Shown here piece after piece: positions 26,880 through 35,735 of a DNA stretch of 64,000 nucleotides; the first letter of the stretch is position 1, and each line of letters opens with the position of its first letter. The stretch spans positions 343,959 through 407,958 of the forward strand of contig NZ_JAUORX010000004.1 in the NCBI RefSeq assembly GCF_030548175.1, given 5' to 3'. A program made the translations under genes and the position numbers. The stretch comes from Cognatishimia sp. 1_MG-2023 (GTDB lineage: Bacteria; Pseudomonadota; Alphaproteobacteria; Rhodobacterales; Rhodobacteraceae). A model generated the notes under the pieces. The model was not told the origin of the DNA and made no database searches. It was given only the letters and a program-made list of their open reading frames with translations.

Positions 26880-27982
26880 CCGATTTTGCCCTGATTTTCA
26901 CCGATCTGACCACGGTGCAGTAATAAATGATCTAAAATAACGCAGGCCATCATTGCCTCGGCCACAGGGACCGCGCGGATGCCAACACAGGGATCGTGAC
27001 GACCTTTTGTCACGACTTCAATAGGTGATCCATCAATACGGATTGATTTGCGCGGACTTAAGATTGAAGACGTCGGTTTCACCGCAAAGCGTACAACCAC
27101 ATCTTGACCGGTGGAAATACCACCCAAAATACCGCCAGCGTGGTTAGACGAATATACCGGCTGGCCATCGTTCCCCATGAATATCTCATCAGCGTTCTCG
27201 GTGCCCTTCAAACGAGCCGCGGCCATGCCTTCGCCAATCTCAACACCTTTGACCGCGTTGATGGACATCATCGCCGCTGCCAGATCGGTATCCAGCTTTG
27301 CGTAGACCGGCGCGCCAATGCCTGCGGGCACGCCACGCGCCACAACCTCAACCTCGGCCCCGACCGAGTTGTGATCCTTGCGCAGGGCTTGCAGGTAATC
27401 TTCCCATTCTTGCGCTTTGTCCGCACCATTTGGAATCCAGAAATCATTCTGGTCGATGGCATCCCAATCAAAGGCATCCCGATCAATGGTCACATCACCC
27501 ATGCGGCTCATGAACCCTTTGATCTCGAGACCCGGCACCAGCGCTTTGATCGCTTCGCGCGCCACGCCGCCAGCTGCCACTCGAGCTGCAGTTTCGCGCG
27601 CCGAAGAGCGCCCACCGCCACGATAGTCACGGTTGCCGTATTTTTGGTGGTAGGTGATGTCCGCATGTCCGGGGCGGAACGTCTGAGAAATGTCGCCATA
27701 ATCTCGGCTACGCTGATCGGTGTTTTCGATCATCAGCTGAATAGGCGTCCCGGTGGTCTTGCCCTCAAACACACCCGACAGAATTTTCACCGCATCGGGT
27801 TCATTCCGCTGCGTGGTGTTCTTGTTTTGCCCGGGCCGACGTTTATCCAGCCACACTTGCAGCATCTCTGGGGTCACCGGCACATTCGGCGGACAGCCAT
27901 CAACGGTCGCTCCTAAAGCGGGACCGTGGCTTTCACCCCAAGTGGTGACGCGGAACAGATGGCCAAAGCTGTTGACGGACAT
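26876..27982 (-). CDS. aroC: Chorismate synthase
   Basis: AroC converts EPSP to chorismate with reduced FMN, the last shikimate-pathway step. The 368-residue protein begins [20 protein letters not shown], a classic start, and contains [31 protein letters not shown] and [20 protein letters not shown] lies 7 bases before ATG 27982; an ATG six bases upstream is too close to it, and a longer reading frame has no support. The 5' untranslated part contains the terminator of the upstream outer-membrane gene. Confidence 0.96.
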   Translation of the reverse strand: MSVNSFGHLFRVTTWGESHGPALGATVDGCPPNVPVTPEMLQVWLDKRRPGQNKNTTQRNEPDAVKILSGVFEGKTTGTPIQLMIENTDQRSRDYGDISQTFRPGHADITYHQKYGNRDYRGGGRSSARETAARVAAGGVAREAIKALVPGLEIKGFMSRMGDVTIDRDAFDWDAIDQNDFWIPNGADKAQEWEDYLQALRKDHNSVGAEVEVVARGVPAGIGAPVYAKLDTDLAAAMMSINAVKGVEIGEGMAAARLKGTENADEIFMGNDGQPVYSSNHAGGILGGISTGQDVVVRFAVKPTSSILSPRKSIRIDGSPIEVVTKGRHDPCVGIRAVPVAEAMMACVILDHLLLHRGQIGENQGKIG

Positions 27983-28046
27983 GGGCATTCTCCTGATTTC
28001 GCCTATCCCTTTATCGCCAAAGCGACCGAGGGAAAAGCCTTTCGCG

Positions 28047-28083
28047 AAAAAGGCCACACTGCGGGGGCGCAGCGTGACCTTTT
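28047..28083 (-). terminator. Terminator after the outer-membrane barrel gene
   Basis: On the minus strand a 12-pair stem (GGTCACGCTGCG with CGCAGTGTGGCC, two G-U pairs) closes a 4-base loop and is followed by TTTTT. It ends the gene at 28128-28910 and separates it from aroC. A second short stem AAGCGCC/GGCGCTT lies at 28089-28111. Confidence 0.75.
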
Positions 28084-28127
28084 CTTTCAAGCGCCTGGAT
28101 GCTCGGCGCTTTGAAAATCATGAAATC

Positions 28128-28910
28128 TTAGAAGCCGGTCGGGTTCGAGACGTGGTTGAAGTAAGAGAAGGAGTCCATTTCAACCGAGTGTCCGTGAACC
28201 GGTTTACGTCCGTTGCGAGCCTTGCCGCCAAACGGAACGGTTAGTGTGACGCGTGCTAGATCTGCTACGCCAAGAAAACCGTCGGTGCGCCCAAGGGAGG
28301 CGTTTAAGTAAACGGGTGTTTGCGCTGGGCCAGTCAACTCGACGCCAACTGTAATGCCATAAGCTTCTTGATCACCAATAAAGTCCGAATTCTCCTGTAG
28401 GTAAAACGCACCCACATCTAGGCCGTTTGCAAATGCGTATCCGGCGCTTAAGCCGGCAACATCGCTTTTCTCGGAGATCATCTTGTAATCCCCTTGGCCC
28501 ACAAAGCCGGTTAGGGTTAGGTTTTTGTAAGTATAGCTTGCCTCGATTCCGTAGTGGTCGATGGTGCTATTTCCAAATGAATCAGAAAATTTCGTACGAT
28601 CCCAAAATGCGCCGACTGCCAAGCCTTCAGTCAGGTGCTGCATCGCAGTTAGCGAGAATACGGTCATGTCCAACGTAGGAAAGAAATCGCCTTGGTCCGC
28701 GTGGGTTATGCCGAACCGTAGGTCCAGGTTTTCCGTCAGGTTCAAATTGACAGCCCCGGCAATGCTTTCATTACGGGTCGATATGCCAAAACCATCCACC
28801 TCTTGTAGCTTGCCGGTACCTAGCGTTAGCTCCGTGCTTTCCAGTTCAAAAGCATGCAAGTTTCCTGCCGCGGCAAGGCATGCCGCAGTGAGTAATATTT
28901 TAGTTTTCAC
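28128..28910 (-). CDS. Small outer-membrane beta-barrel (porin-like) protein
   Basis: A 260-residue exported protein. A Sec signal peptide (MKTKILLTAACLAAAGNLHA) is cleaved after about residue 20. The mature part alternates polar and hydrophobic residues in strand-like stretches such as GAVNLNLTENLDLRFGITHA and ends in phenylalanine (NPTGF), a mark of outer-membrane barrels recognised by BamA. It is shorter than classical trimeric porins. I do not recognise a specific family; a small porin or adhesin-like barrel is likely. It has its own terminator. Confidence 0.75.
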   Translation of the reverse strand: MKTKILLTAACLAAAGNLHAFELESTELTLGTGKLQEVDGFGISTRNESIAGAVNLNLTENLDLRFGITHADQGDFFPTLDMTVFSLTAMQHLTEGLAVGAFWDRTKFSDSFGNSTIDHYGIEASYTYKNLTLTGFVGQGDYKMISEKSDVAGLSAGYAFANGLDVGAFYLQENSDFIGDQEAYGITVGVELTGPAQTPVYLNASLGRTDGFLGVADLARVTLTVPFGGKARNGRKPVHGHSVEMDSFSYFNHVSNPTGF

Positions 28911-29056
28911 GAGTTTAGTCCCAGAATTGTTCTGCCTCTTGGGTAGAAAAAAATTCTGAGACGAAAAAGTGTAAACTTATGAAATTATTTAGTTTTTTGA
29001 ACCAGCGCCCGAATGGGTGCTGGTTCTGCAACATAAACCGAAGAGGTTATACGAGG

Positions 29057-29353
29057 TTAGTCTGCGGTTATGTCGAACGTGTATGTTTGGCGACGGGATT
29101 CGTGCTGCAATTCCACGAAATCCGGATCACCGTAATAGAGGTGGAACCAAATTGGCGTCCCGTCTGGGGCATAGGGTTGCTGTCGCAGCTCGTGTCCAGA
29201 GCGTGCTTGCGAAACGGATGTCACCCCAGCGAGGGTAAAAAACGTATCATTTTGTTGGTCTGCAGTATGGGCTACCGCCGGTGCGGTTAGCGTGAGAGGG
29301 ACGAGCAATGCCGCCATCGCGCCGCCCACGGAGTATTTTCCTAGGCGAGTCAT
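29057..29353 (-). CDS. Small secreted protein of unknown function
   Basis: A 98-residue protein with a clear signal peptide (Arg/Lys start, then GGAMAALLVPLTLTAPAVA) cleaved near residue 28, leaving about 70 polar residues without cysteines. GAAGGAAAATC before the ATG is a good ribosome site, which is the main reason to accept it over the open frame on the other strand. The aromatic-rich segment IWFHLYYGDPDF could form strands. I do not recognise the family. Confidence 0.6.
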   Translation of the reverse strand: MTRLGKYSVGGAMAALLVPLTLTAPAVAHTADQQNDTFFTLAGVTSVSQARSGHELRQQPYAPDGTPIWFHLYYGDPDFVELQHESRRQTYTFDITAD

Positions 29354-29540
29354 GATTTTTCCTTCTTCGTATGAGCCGTATGGCCTCTTAGAAATGGGCC
29401 TCGAGGTGCGCCTTTACTACCCTTATGCGCAGGAAATCCATTCACACTTTTGGGAACAGGATGAGCATTTTCGTGACCCGCGCAATTAATGCAAATCACC
29501 TTTGAACTTGGTGCAGGAATGTTTTACCCACGATTAGGAC

Positions 29541-29617
29541 GGCCCCGTGGCTCAACTGGATAGAGCAGCCCCCTCCTAAGGGGCAGGTTGCAGGTTCGAA
29601 TCCTGCCGGGGTCGCCA
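29541..29617 (+). tRNA. tRNA-Arg (anticodon CCT)
   Basis: The 77 bases fold as a full cloverleaf: acceptor GGCCCCG/CGGGGTC, D stem GCTC/GAGC, anticodon stem GCCCC/GGGGC with loop CTCCTAA, T stem GCAGG/CCTGC with TTCGAAT, discriminator G and encoded CCA. The anticodon CCT reads AGG codons. It stands alone in the plus direction ahead of the LacI-type gene. Confidence 0.97.
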
Positions 29618-29709
29618 ATGTGATCAAAACATCACGCCTCTGCGTGTCGTGCTTGATCATTGTCAAAGCCTCGCGATAACATGGGGATAACCGACAAAGG
29701 AATTCATAC

Positions 29710-30729
29710 GTGGCAACAGACGAACACCGCTCTCTCACCCTGCGTGATGTTTCCGAAGCATCCGGCGTTTCTGAAATGACAGTTAGTCGCGTTTTACGAA
29801 ACAGAGGGGATGTGTCAGACGCAACGCGGCAACGTGTTTTAAAGGCCGCGAAAGAGCTGGGCTATGTGCCCAACAAAATCGCCGGTGCCTTGGCCAGCCA
29901 ACGCGTGAACCTTGTTGCTGTTATCATTCCATCTCTGTCCAACATGGTTTTCCCAGAGGTTTTGGGCGGAATCAGTGAAGTATTGGAAGAAACTGATTTG
30001 CAGCCCGTGGTCGGCGTCACCGATTATATTCCTGAAAAGGAAGAAAAGGTTCTGTATGAAATGCTGTCATGGCGCCCATCAGGGGTGATCATCGCGGGTC
30101 TGGAACATACAGATGCGGCCAAGGCCATGATGCGCGCCGCTGGCATTCCAGTGGTCGAGATCATGGATGTGGACGGCACGCCCGTTGATGCAGCCGTCGG
30201 TATTTCGCATCGCCGCGCTGGGCGCGAGATGGCGAAAGCGATTCTAAAGGCTGGCTACCGCAAGATTGGCTTCCTTGGCACAAAGATGCCGTTGGATCAC
30301 CGCGCGCGGAAACGGTTCGAAGGTTTCACCGAGGCATTGGCCAAAGGTGGTGTCGAGGTTGAAGATCAAGAATTCTATTCTGGCGGCTCTGCGCTCGTTA
30401 AAGGGCGTGAAATGACGGAAGCTATTCTAAAGCGCTCGCCCGAACTCGATTTCCTCTATTACTCCAACGATATGATTGGGGCAGGTGGGTTATTGTACCT
30501 TTTGGAGCAGGGTATCGATATTCCAGGCCAAATCGGCCTTGCGGGATTCAACGGTGTTGAGCTGCTCGAGGGATTGCCGCGTCGATTGGCCAGCATGGAT
30601 GCGTGCCGTCGTGAATCCGGGCGTCAAGCAGCAGAAATTATTGCCGCGCGTGTCAACAACGAGCCCACGGAAAATATTGTAGAGCTTTCGCCCAAGATTG
30701 CCTTTGGGGATACGCTGAAACGCCGTTAA
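29710..30729 (+). CDS. LacI-family transcriptional regulator, GntR-repressor-like
   Basis: A 339-residue repressor. The helix-turn-helix is LRDVSEASGVSEMTVSRVLR (about 11-30) with the hinge GYVPNKIAGALA; a periplasmic-binding-like sensor domain follows. Overall it resembles gluconate-type LacI repressors, for example NMVFPEVLGGISEVLEETDL and GISHRRAGREMAKAIL. The start is GTG at 29710 with AAAGGA upstream. No sugar genes are adjacent, so its targets are elsewhere. It ends in a 22-base palindrome shared with the convergent gene. Confidence 0.87.
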   Translation: MATDEHRSLTLRDVSEASGVSEMTVSRVLRNRGDVSDATRQRVLKAAKELGYVPNKIAGALASQRVNLVAVIIPSLSNMVFPEVLGGISEVLEETDLQPVVGVTDYIPEKEEKVLYEMLSWRPSGVIIAGLEHTDAAKAMMRAAGIPVVEIMDVDGTPVDAAVGISHRRAGREMAKAILKAGYRKIGFLGTKMPLDHRARKRFEGFTEALAKGGVEVEDQEFYSGGSALVKGREMTEAILKRSPELDFLYYSNDMIGAGGLLYLLEQGIDIPGQIGLAGFNGVELLEGLPRRLASMDACRRESGRQAAEIIAARVNNEPTENIVELSPKIAFGDTLKRR

Positions 30730-30738
30730 CGGCGTTTC
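30717..30738. terminator. 22-base palindrome holding both stop codons
   Basis: GAAACGCCGTTAACGGCGTT plus TC is a perfect inverted repeat centred on the overlapping TTA/TAA stops of two convergent genes. Both proteins therefore end Lys-Arg-Arg. As RNA it could form a hairpin with a 4-base loop in either direction, so it may act as a two-way terminator, though no T-run follows. Confidence 0.5.
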
Positions 30739-32369
30739 GCTTTCATCGCAGCATTCGCATTCAAAAGCGCCTTGCGGAACTTAGGTCCGCGACGGCGCTT
30801 CAATACGGCTTCGCAGTAATAGGCAATCCGACGCGGATTGCCCTTTGCCTCTAGCGTATCCAAAAACTCACGCATAAAGCGGCCCGTTTGGTGACGCTTG
30901 CGCATCAGCGTGTAGAAAGCTGTTGTGGTCAACGTTCCGTTCAGACAGCCATCAATCACTGGCTTTAGCACGCCCATTTGCACCCAAAGCGACGCCATGC
31001 GGTGGCCAAAGAACTTGCACCGGAACCGGCGGATATTCTCGCCTTGGAACAATGTCGCATGCATCGCATCCTGCGGCATCCGCGGATCATAGAATAGATA
31101 CGCGTCTTTGGCTGAATTCAGCAAATCCGGCGCATATCCATACCGCCCGGTGAAATCACGTCGCCATGCCTTCACATATCGGTATTCCCACGGCGCAATC
31201 TCGCGATCCAATGTCGCCTGCGGAGAGATCAAAATCACTGTTGCGCCCGGTGCCGCTGAACTAAAGGCCGCCGCAGCATAGGCCCCCATCGACGCCCCAT
31301 AAAAGACAACCTTTTTGAACTGATCAAAGAACCCTTCGTCGCGCAGCCGATCAAAGAAATCAAACACCGCATCGTCCCGATACCATGTCCAATCATGGGC
31401 CATCATGCCCAACATCGACCAACCCCGCCCTGTGACAAAGCCATAGCCCCAAGGCATCCGATCATTCGTGAAATCATACACATGGTCGAGGTTTTCAAAG
31501 GTTACAATCAGCGTGTCGCCTTTGCTAACGTATAGAGCAGAGTGTTGATCGCCCAACTCCTCAAAGAACCCCTCGCGTTCACCCAGATCTGCTAGGTGGC
31601 CTTTCCAATCGCTCTTGCTCAGCAATGACAGGCCAACGTCTTCTTCCGCTTCGGGCTTTTGCACCATCACCCGGATGCGATTGCCCAATTCACTCAGCGT
31701 CGTGACCTTGCCCAGCGTTTCCAGCTTGGCCAGTTGGTCCTTTTGCTTGGCTTTGCGGATGTCCAATATAATCCGCCCACCGGGGGCGACGTTGTTGGCA
31801 AAGAAATCCATGTAAACATCGACAGGAAAATGAAACCCGCAGGCCAAAAGGCTAACGGCTAAATCGACAGGTTCAATTGCTTCAACGTCACCCTTTTCTG
31901 GGTTCGTCGCAGTCACATCATCAGGATCGATTCCATTCTGCGTCAGAAATTGCACAGCTTTTTGCAGGTTCGAATAGGCGCTAGCCTCTTCGGCGAAACC
32001 GAATTGGCGTTTGTCGTTCTGCTCTAGATCAATCAGATCAACGGTCGCTCCAAACTTTTGCGCCGCGACCAAATCAAAGAACGCATAACCACAGCCGATG
32101 TCGGCGATCCGTTTCGGTGCTTTGGTATTCAGAACCTCAAACAACGACTCAAATTCTTCGGCAATATCTTCCATTGCGCGTTGCGCCAAAAGCGAGTTCT
32201 CTTCGGCCGCAATCTGCGCCAGAACTTCGTTTTCGCCCTTGGTCCATTGGCTGATCAACTGGCCGCTTCCCTTGATCCCACGCAAAACATCGGATCGTTG
32301 AAGGATGATATTCACGTAGTCGGCCGTGCCGAACATCGAGAAATCCAGTTTGCTGGGATTGATGGTCAT
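30726..32369 (-). CDS. Fused SAM methyltransferase and serine-hydrolase-like protein
   Basis: A 547-residue two-domain protein. Residues about 60-250 look like a class I methyltransferase: motif I ADIGCGYAFFDL (89-100), an acidic strand end LIDLEQ and GGRIILDIRKAK. From about residue 275 a second domain has a nucleophile elbow FYGASMGAYAA with Ser360, as in alpha/beta hydrolases; the same domain occurs alone in rhodobacterial genomes, often oddly named as a PAPS reductase. GAGAGG before ATG 32369 decides the start. It ends the minus-strand run with three glycosyltransferases, so it probably modifies a glycan or its carrier. Substrate unknown. Confidence 0.72.
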   Translation of the reverse strand: MTINPSKLDFSMFGTADYVNIILQRSDVLRGIKGSGQLISQWTKGENEVLAQIAAEENSLLAQRAMEDIAEEFESLFEVLNTKAPKRIADIGCGYAFFDLVAAQKFGATVDLIDLEQNDKRQFGFAEEASAYSNLQKAVQFLTQNGIDPDDVTATNPEKGDVEAIEPVDLAVSLLACGFHFPVDVYMDFFANNVAPGGRIILDIRKAKQKDQLAKLETLGKVTTLSELGNRIRVMVQKPEAEEDVGLSLLSKSDWKGHLADLGEREGFFEELGDQHSALYVSKGDTLIVTFENLDHVYDFTNDRMPWGYGFVTGRGWSMLGMMAHDWTWYRDDAVFDFFDRLRDEGFFDQFKKVVFYGASMGAYAAAAFSSAAPGATVILISPQATLDREIAPWEYRYVKAWRRDFTGRYGYAPDLLNSAKDAYLFYDPRMPQDAMHATLFQGENIRRFRCKFFGHRMASLWVQMGVLKPVIDGCLNGTLTTTAFYTLMRKRHQTGRFMREFLDTLEAKGNPRRIAYYCEAVLKRRRGPKFRKALLNANAAMKAKRR

Positions 32370-32383
32370 ATCGCCTCTCCCAT

Positions 32384-33382
32384 TCACTGAAACAACTTGG
32401 CGGCATTCGAAACCAGCTGCGCACGCCATTCGCGGATGTCTTTCGTTTCCACGTTATTGTTCTTGGCAAGCTGTGCGATTGGTTCGTCGTCCTTCAATGC
32501 TTCAATCGCCAACATGGCCCGAAACCTCGGGTCATCGCTGTTACCAAAGAGCTTCACTTGCTTTGCAGGTATAGGCGCGGCCTTTCGATCAATCTCATGC
32601 TTGGAAAGCATGCGGTCCAGAAATGATCCACGCCTTGGTTTGTTATCTTCGGCGTCACGCAAGCGCGGTTTTAGGCGACGGGCCCACAAATGCACGCCAC
32701 GCGTCGCGTCGGTAAAGCTGTCTTCTGGGGTGTGCCGACTAAGGATAAAGTGATTTCGGTCCTTAAAGGTCTTTGCATAAAATGCAGACGCGTCTTGTGC
32801 GGCTTCGATCTCTCCGGTCTGCTTTAAAAACCACGATACCGCCTTCGGTCCGGTAAAACCCCATTCCTGCTGGGTCATATGCACGGGGTGTCCCTTATCC
32901 CGTTCAGCCTCTAGTTCGGCTTGCTGATGTGGTTTCAGCCAAGGTCCAATCGCATAGGGGTCTTCAAAGAACTCAATCATTTTCACCAACGTCGGGCTGT
33001 CTTTGGGCAATCCCAAAACCGCGTTGCACACTAGGTTTTTCTTTTCCCAGCCAAAAACATGCTCTTGTTCGTAGTCAAAGGGCCGATAGCACAGCACATC
33101 GGCATCGACCCAAATCTTATTCGTTTTTTGCAAGAGGCGCATGCGCCAGAAATCCGCATGAATAGCAGGGCTGCCCGTCACGGCGTGACGATACATCGGC
33201 TCTGACGGATAGATCGCCTCTGCGTCGCCAGCGTGCACGCCTTCAGGAAGGTTGCTAATCGGCTCATAGCTATACAGCGTAATATGGTGTCCCTGATCCG
33301 CAAAGGATTTCAGGCAAAGCTGCTCAAGCCAAGACAGGTTTCCACCAATCCAAAGGCTTGCGATTTCAGGTAAGTTCGCCAT
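32384..33382 (-). CDS. Glycosyltransferase (GT32-like) with transposase-type helix-turn-helix tail
   Basis: A 332-residue protein. The N-terminal 280 residues look like a sugar-transfer enzyme of the capsular/GT32 type: LWIGGNLSWLEQLCLKSF at the start, then AIHADFWRMRLL and the metal-binding WVDADVLCYRPF with Asp93/Asp95. The last 46 residues (about 287-332) match the pattern of IS3-family OrfA: AIEALKDDEPIAQLAKNNNV followed by I-x-x-W-x-x-Q-L and A-x-x-L-F. No other transposase remnant is near. It sits 14 bases before the methyltransferase fusion and probably works in the same glycan pathway. The sugar and acceptor are unknown. Confidence 0.75.
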   Translation of the reverse strand: MANLPEIASLWIGGNLSWLEQLCLKSFADQGHHITLYSYEPISNLPEGVHAGDAEAIYPSEPMYRHAVTGSPAIHADFWRMRLLQKTNKIWVDADVLCYRPFDYEQEHVFGWEKKNLVCNAVLGLPKDSPTLVKMIEFFEDPYAIGPWLKPHQQAELEAERDKGHPVHMTQQEWGFTGPKAVSWFLKQTGEIEAAQDASAFYAKTFKDRNHFILSRHTPEDSFTDATRGVHLWARRLKPRLRDAEDNKPRRGSFLDRMLSKHEIDRKAAPIPAKQVKLFGNSDDPRFRAMLAIEALKDDEPIAQLAKNNNVETKDIREWRAQLVSNAAKLFQ

Positions 33383-33467
33383 GTCCTGCTCTTTGTTCCT
33401 GTTTTGGAAACAGTTTAGTTGTTCTGTTTCCCTTTGTCTCTAATCTCTTATGCCTTTGCACGGGGAA

Positions 33468-35702
33468 TTAATGCGCAGTCGTATCTTGCCGCTCAACGGT
33501 AAAGAAATAGTCTTCGGGGTGGTCTTCTAACGCCACCTCATCCGGCACCACATCTGGCCCCGCCAAAAACACGTTCGCCCCAAAATGCGGCAGCAACTTA
33601 GAAAGCCGCTCCATTCGCTCGCCTGTTAGGTCTTGGTAGAATTTGGCGTAGTTGTCCGTGGCCTTCAGCGCGTCGATTTTCTCACGATGCGCCGCAACAC
33701 AGCGTTCGTGCATCGCCTTAATCTCTGGGTCCGCCAACAGTTTATCCATCTCAACCTGCAACGCGGGCAGCATCCGTTGGATCGACGTATCTTCGCCAAC
33801 GTTGTGGTTCATCCGAAACCAATAGGCGAGGCCTTGATCACGGTCCACGTGGTTCACCCGCCCGCGGTCGCGCTTAACCAAGAAACTCTCGGCCGACCGA
33901 ACCGCATAGTGGTTCAGACACACCAGGTCATAGCCCACCGTTTCCTGCGTGCTGCGCCATGCATTGCGGAAAAACTCCTTAGGCATCGCCTTGCCAGAAC
34001 CGTTCACCCAGTTGATCTGTTCCCAAAGCTGTGGGTTCAACCCCTTTGGCCGATGAACGCCCAGCTTTTTAAACAGCCCAATATTGCGGAATAGGGTCTT
34101 AAATCCCCAGGCCTGATGCGGTTTGCGCGTCATTTCATGGGCGCACCGCGTGTAGTCGCCAATGATCGGCTGGTCCGTAAATTCGTGAATGTCTGAATTG
34201 CCAAACAACCGCCATGTCATTGAAATCATGTTGGCCTTTGGCACCGCCTTGAACAATGCCTTCAACGTGCCATCACCGGTCTTCACATTAATGAACTCAT
34301 CCACATCCATGCAGATGACCCAATCAGCGTTCTTGATGATGTCTTCCTTTTCACCAGCCTGCAGCGCCGCGTGCTGAGGTTTCAGCCCCGTGTCATGAAA
34401 CGGGTTATCGCGGTGCTGCAAAATCCCTTTGGCTTGCAGCAGTTCATGAAAGTCATCGGTGCCATCCGTGCAGTCATTGGTGAAAACCAGAAAGTTATCG
34501 ACCCCAATCGCCCGATGATAAGCGATCCATTCCAAGATGAACGGCCCTTCGTTTTTCATCGTGGTGATGATCGTGACCGAATTCTTATTCTTGTTCACCT
34601 TAGGAGACTTCATCACCGGCATGCGCACTGGTTTGTGCGACCAATGATTGGCGGCCATATTCAGCAGCCCGTCATCCTCAATCAATGACGTCTTTGGCAC
34701 GATCTTTGACACTGACTCGACCGGATGCCGTAGCCCCATATACCGTAGAAATGTCGCCTGTTCCTTGTGACTGGGCGAGACTCCGGCAATCCGCACATAT
34801 CGCCACACAGCCTTTTCACCCGCAACACTTGGCGCAATGCACCACCGTTGGCGCGGCTTGCCCGCATCAAACTGCCGGCAGATATGATCGGCAAAATGGC
34901 ATGTATCATCATCGCGCACGCGCCACGGGTAACAATGGGATCCGATCAGCGTGATCACCCCATTCCGCGCCTGAACCGCCCGATCAAAAACAGACCCTTC
35001 CTCGGTCTGTTCCAACAAATCCGTCAGATCCAGCTGCGCCACGGCCCGCGCCTTATCCAAAAACCGATGGCGCAACAGTTCGAACAATCCCAACTGACCT
35101 AGCGGCGATTTCATCGGATCAGGGGATGGGATATCCATCCGGTCTTTTCCCGGCGCATCAGGTGCGCAAAACGGATGCTGTTCAGCAGGTAATTCAGGAT
35201 CACCTAGCGGCACATCATATTGAACAACAACAATCTGCTTCAGGCCAGCGATCAGCGCGATGCCCTTTTTCAAAGCACGCGTATAGGCTCTATTACTGCC
35301 CATTTCCGCGCGATCCACGATCAGCGCGGCGTTCATCCCATGGTGCTCTACATGCCACCGCAGCCAATCCAGCGTGATTTCAACGCTTTGACCATTGCGA
35401 ATAGCCAAACCAACATTCAGGCCCTCCAGCAACTCAAGCCGGCGCGGCGACAGCGCGATATCGCAGTGCTCGCCATCAATCTCGACAGTGGGGGTATCAA
35501 CGCCAACCGCATCGACAATCAGCCCGTCACCAACAGTGTGCATGTTGTCAAAGATCGTACCAGCCGCTGGAACCAACCCGTCAACGTCACTACCAGCCGT
35601 AAAGAAAATCCGCCCACCGGCACCGTTTTCAACAGCGTCCAGAATGACAGCTTGTCCCACGCGCTGATGCGCGATTTGAAAGTGACGAAAGGCGGTTTGC
35701 AT
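33468..35702 (-). CDS. Large two-domain glycosyltransferase (GT2/GT92-like)
   Basis: A 744-residue protein. The C-terminal half is a glycosyltransferase of the GT2_4/GT92 group: ITTMKNEGPFILEWIAYHRA (from about 374), VFTNDCTDGTDD and the metal site DVDEF near residue 467, then LFRNIGLFKKLGVHRPK and NHYAVRS. The N-terminal half carries a weak echo of the same fold (TLDWLRWHVEHHGMNAALIV) without a DxD that I can see, so it may be a degenerate copy with another role. No signal or membrane segment is present. The next gene upstream is a single-domain paralogue. Confidence 0.74.
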   Translation of the reverse strand: MQTAFRHFQIAHQRVGQAVILDAVENGAGGRIFFTAGSDVDGLVPAAGTIFDNMHTVGDGLIVDAVGVDTPTVEIDGEHCDIALSPRRLELLEGLNVGLAIRNGQSVEITLDWLRWHVEHHGMNAALIVDRAEMGSNRAYTRALKKGIALIAGLKQIVVVQYDVPLGDPELPAEQHPFCAPDAPGKDRMDIPSPDPMKSPLGQLGLFELLRHRFLDKARAVAQLDLTDLLEQTEEGSVFDRAVQARNGVITLIGSHCYPWRVRDDDTCHFADHICRQFDAGKPRQRWCIAPSVAGEKAVWRYVRIAGVSPSHKEQATFLRYMGLRHPVESVSKIVPKTSLIEDDGLLNMAANHWSHKPVRMPVMKSPKVNKNKNSVTIITTMKNEGPFILEWIAYHRAIGVDNFLVFTNDCTDGTDDFHELLQAKGILQHRDNPFHDTGLKPQHAALQAGEKEDIIKNADWVICMDVDEFINVKTGDGTLKALFKAVPKANMISMTWRLFGNSDIHEFTDQPIIGDYTRCAHEMTRKPHQAWGFKTLFRNIGLFKKLGVHRPKGLNPQLWEQINWVNGSGKAMPKEFFRNAWRSTQETVGYDLVCLNHYAVRSAESFLVKRDRGRVNHVDRDQGLAYWFRMNHNVGEDTSIQRMLPALQVEMDKLLADPEIKAMHERCVAAHREKIDALKATDNYAKFYQDLTGERMERLSKLLPHFGANVFLAGPDVVPDEVALEDHPEDYFFTVERQDTTAH

Positions 35703-35735
35703 AGGCCTTTTACCTGCTCTGCCCTTAACCGGGCT

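Noticed and set aside
27104..27916. 270-codon open frame on the plus strand
   Set aside because: It lies wholly antisense to aroC, has no ribosome site, and its residues do not form a recognisable protein; the aroC reading is certain.
32384..33382. A truncated insertion sequence at the end of the glycosyltransferase gene
   Set aside because: The transposase-like tail is in frame, has a normal stop, and no terminal repeats, OrfB remnant or target duplication are visible.
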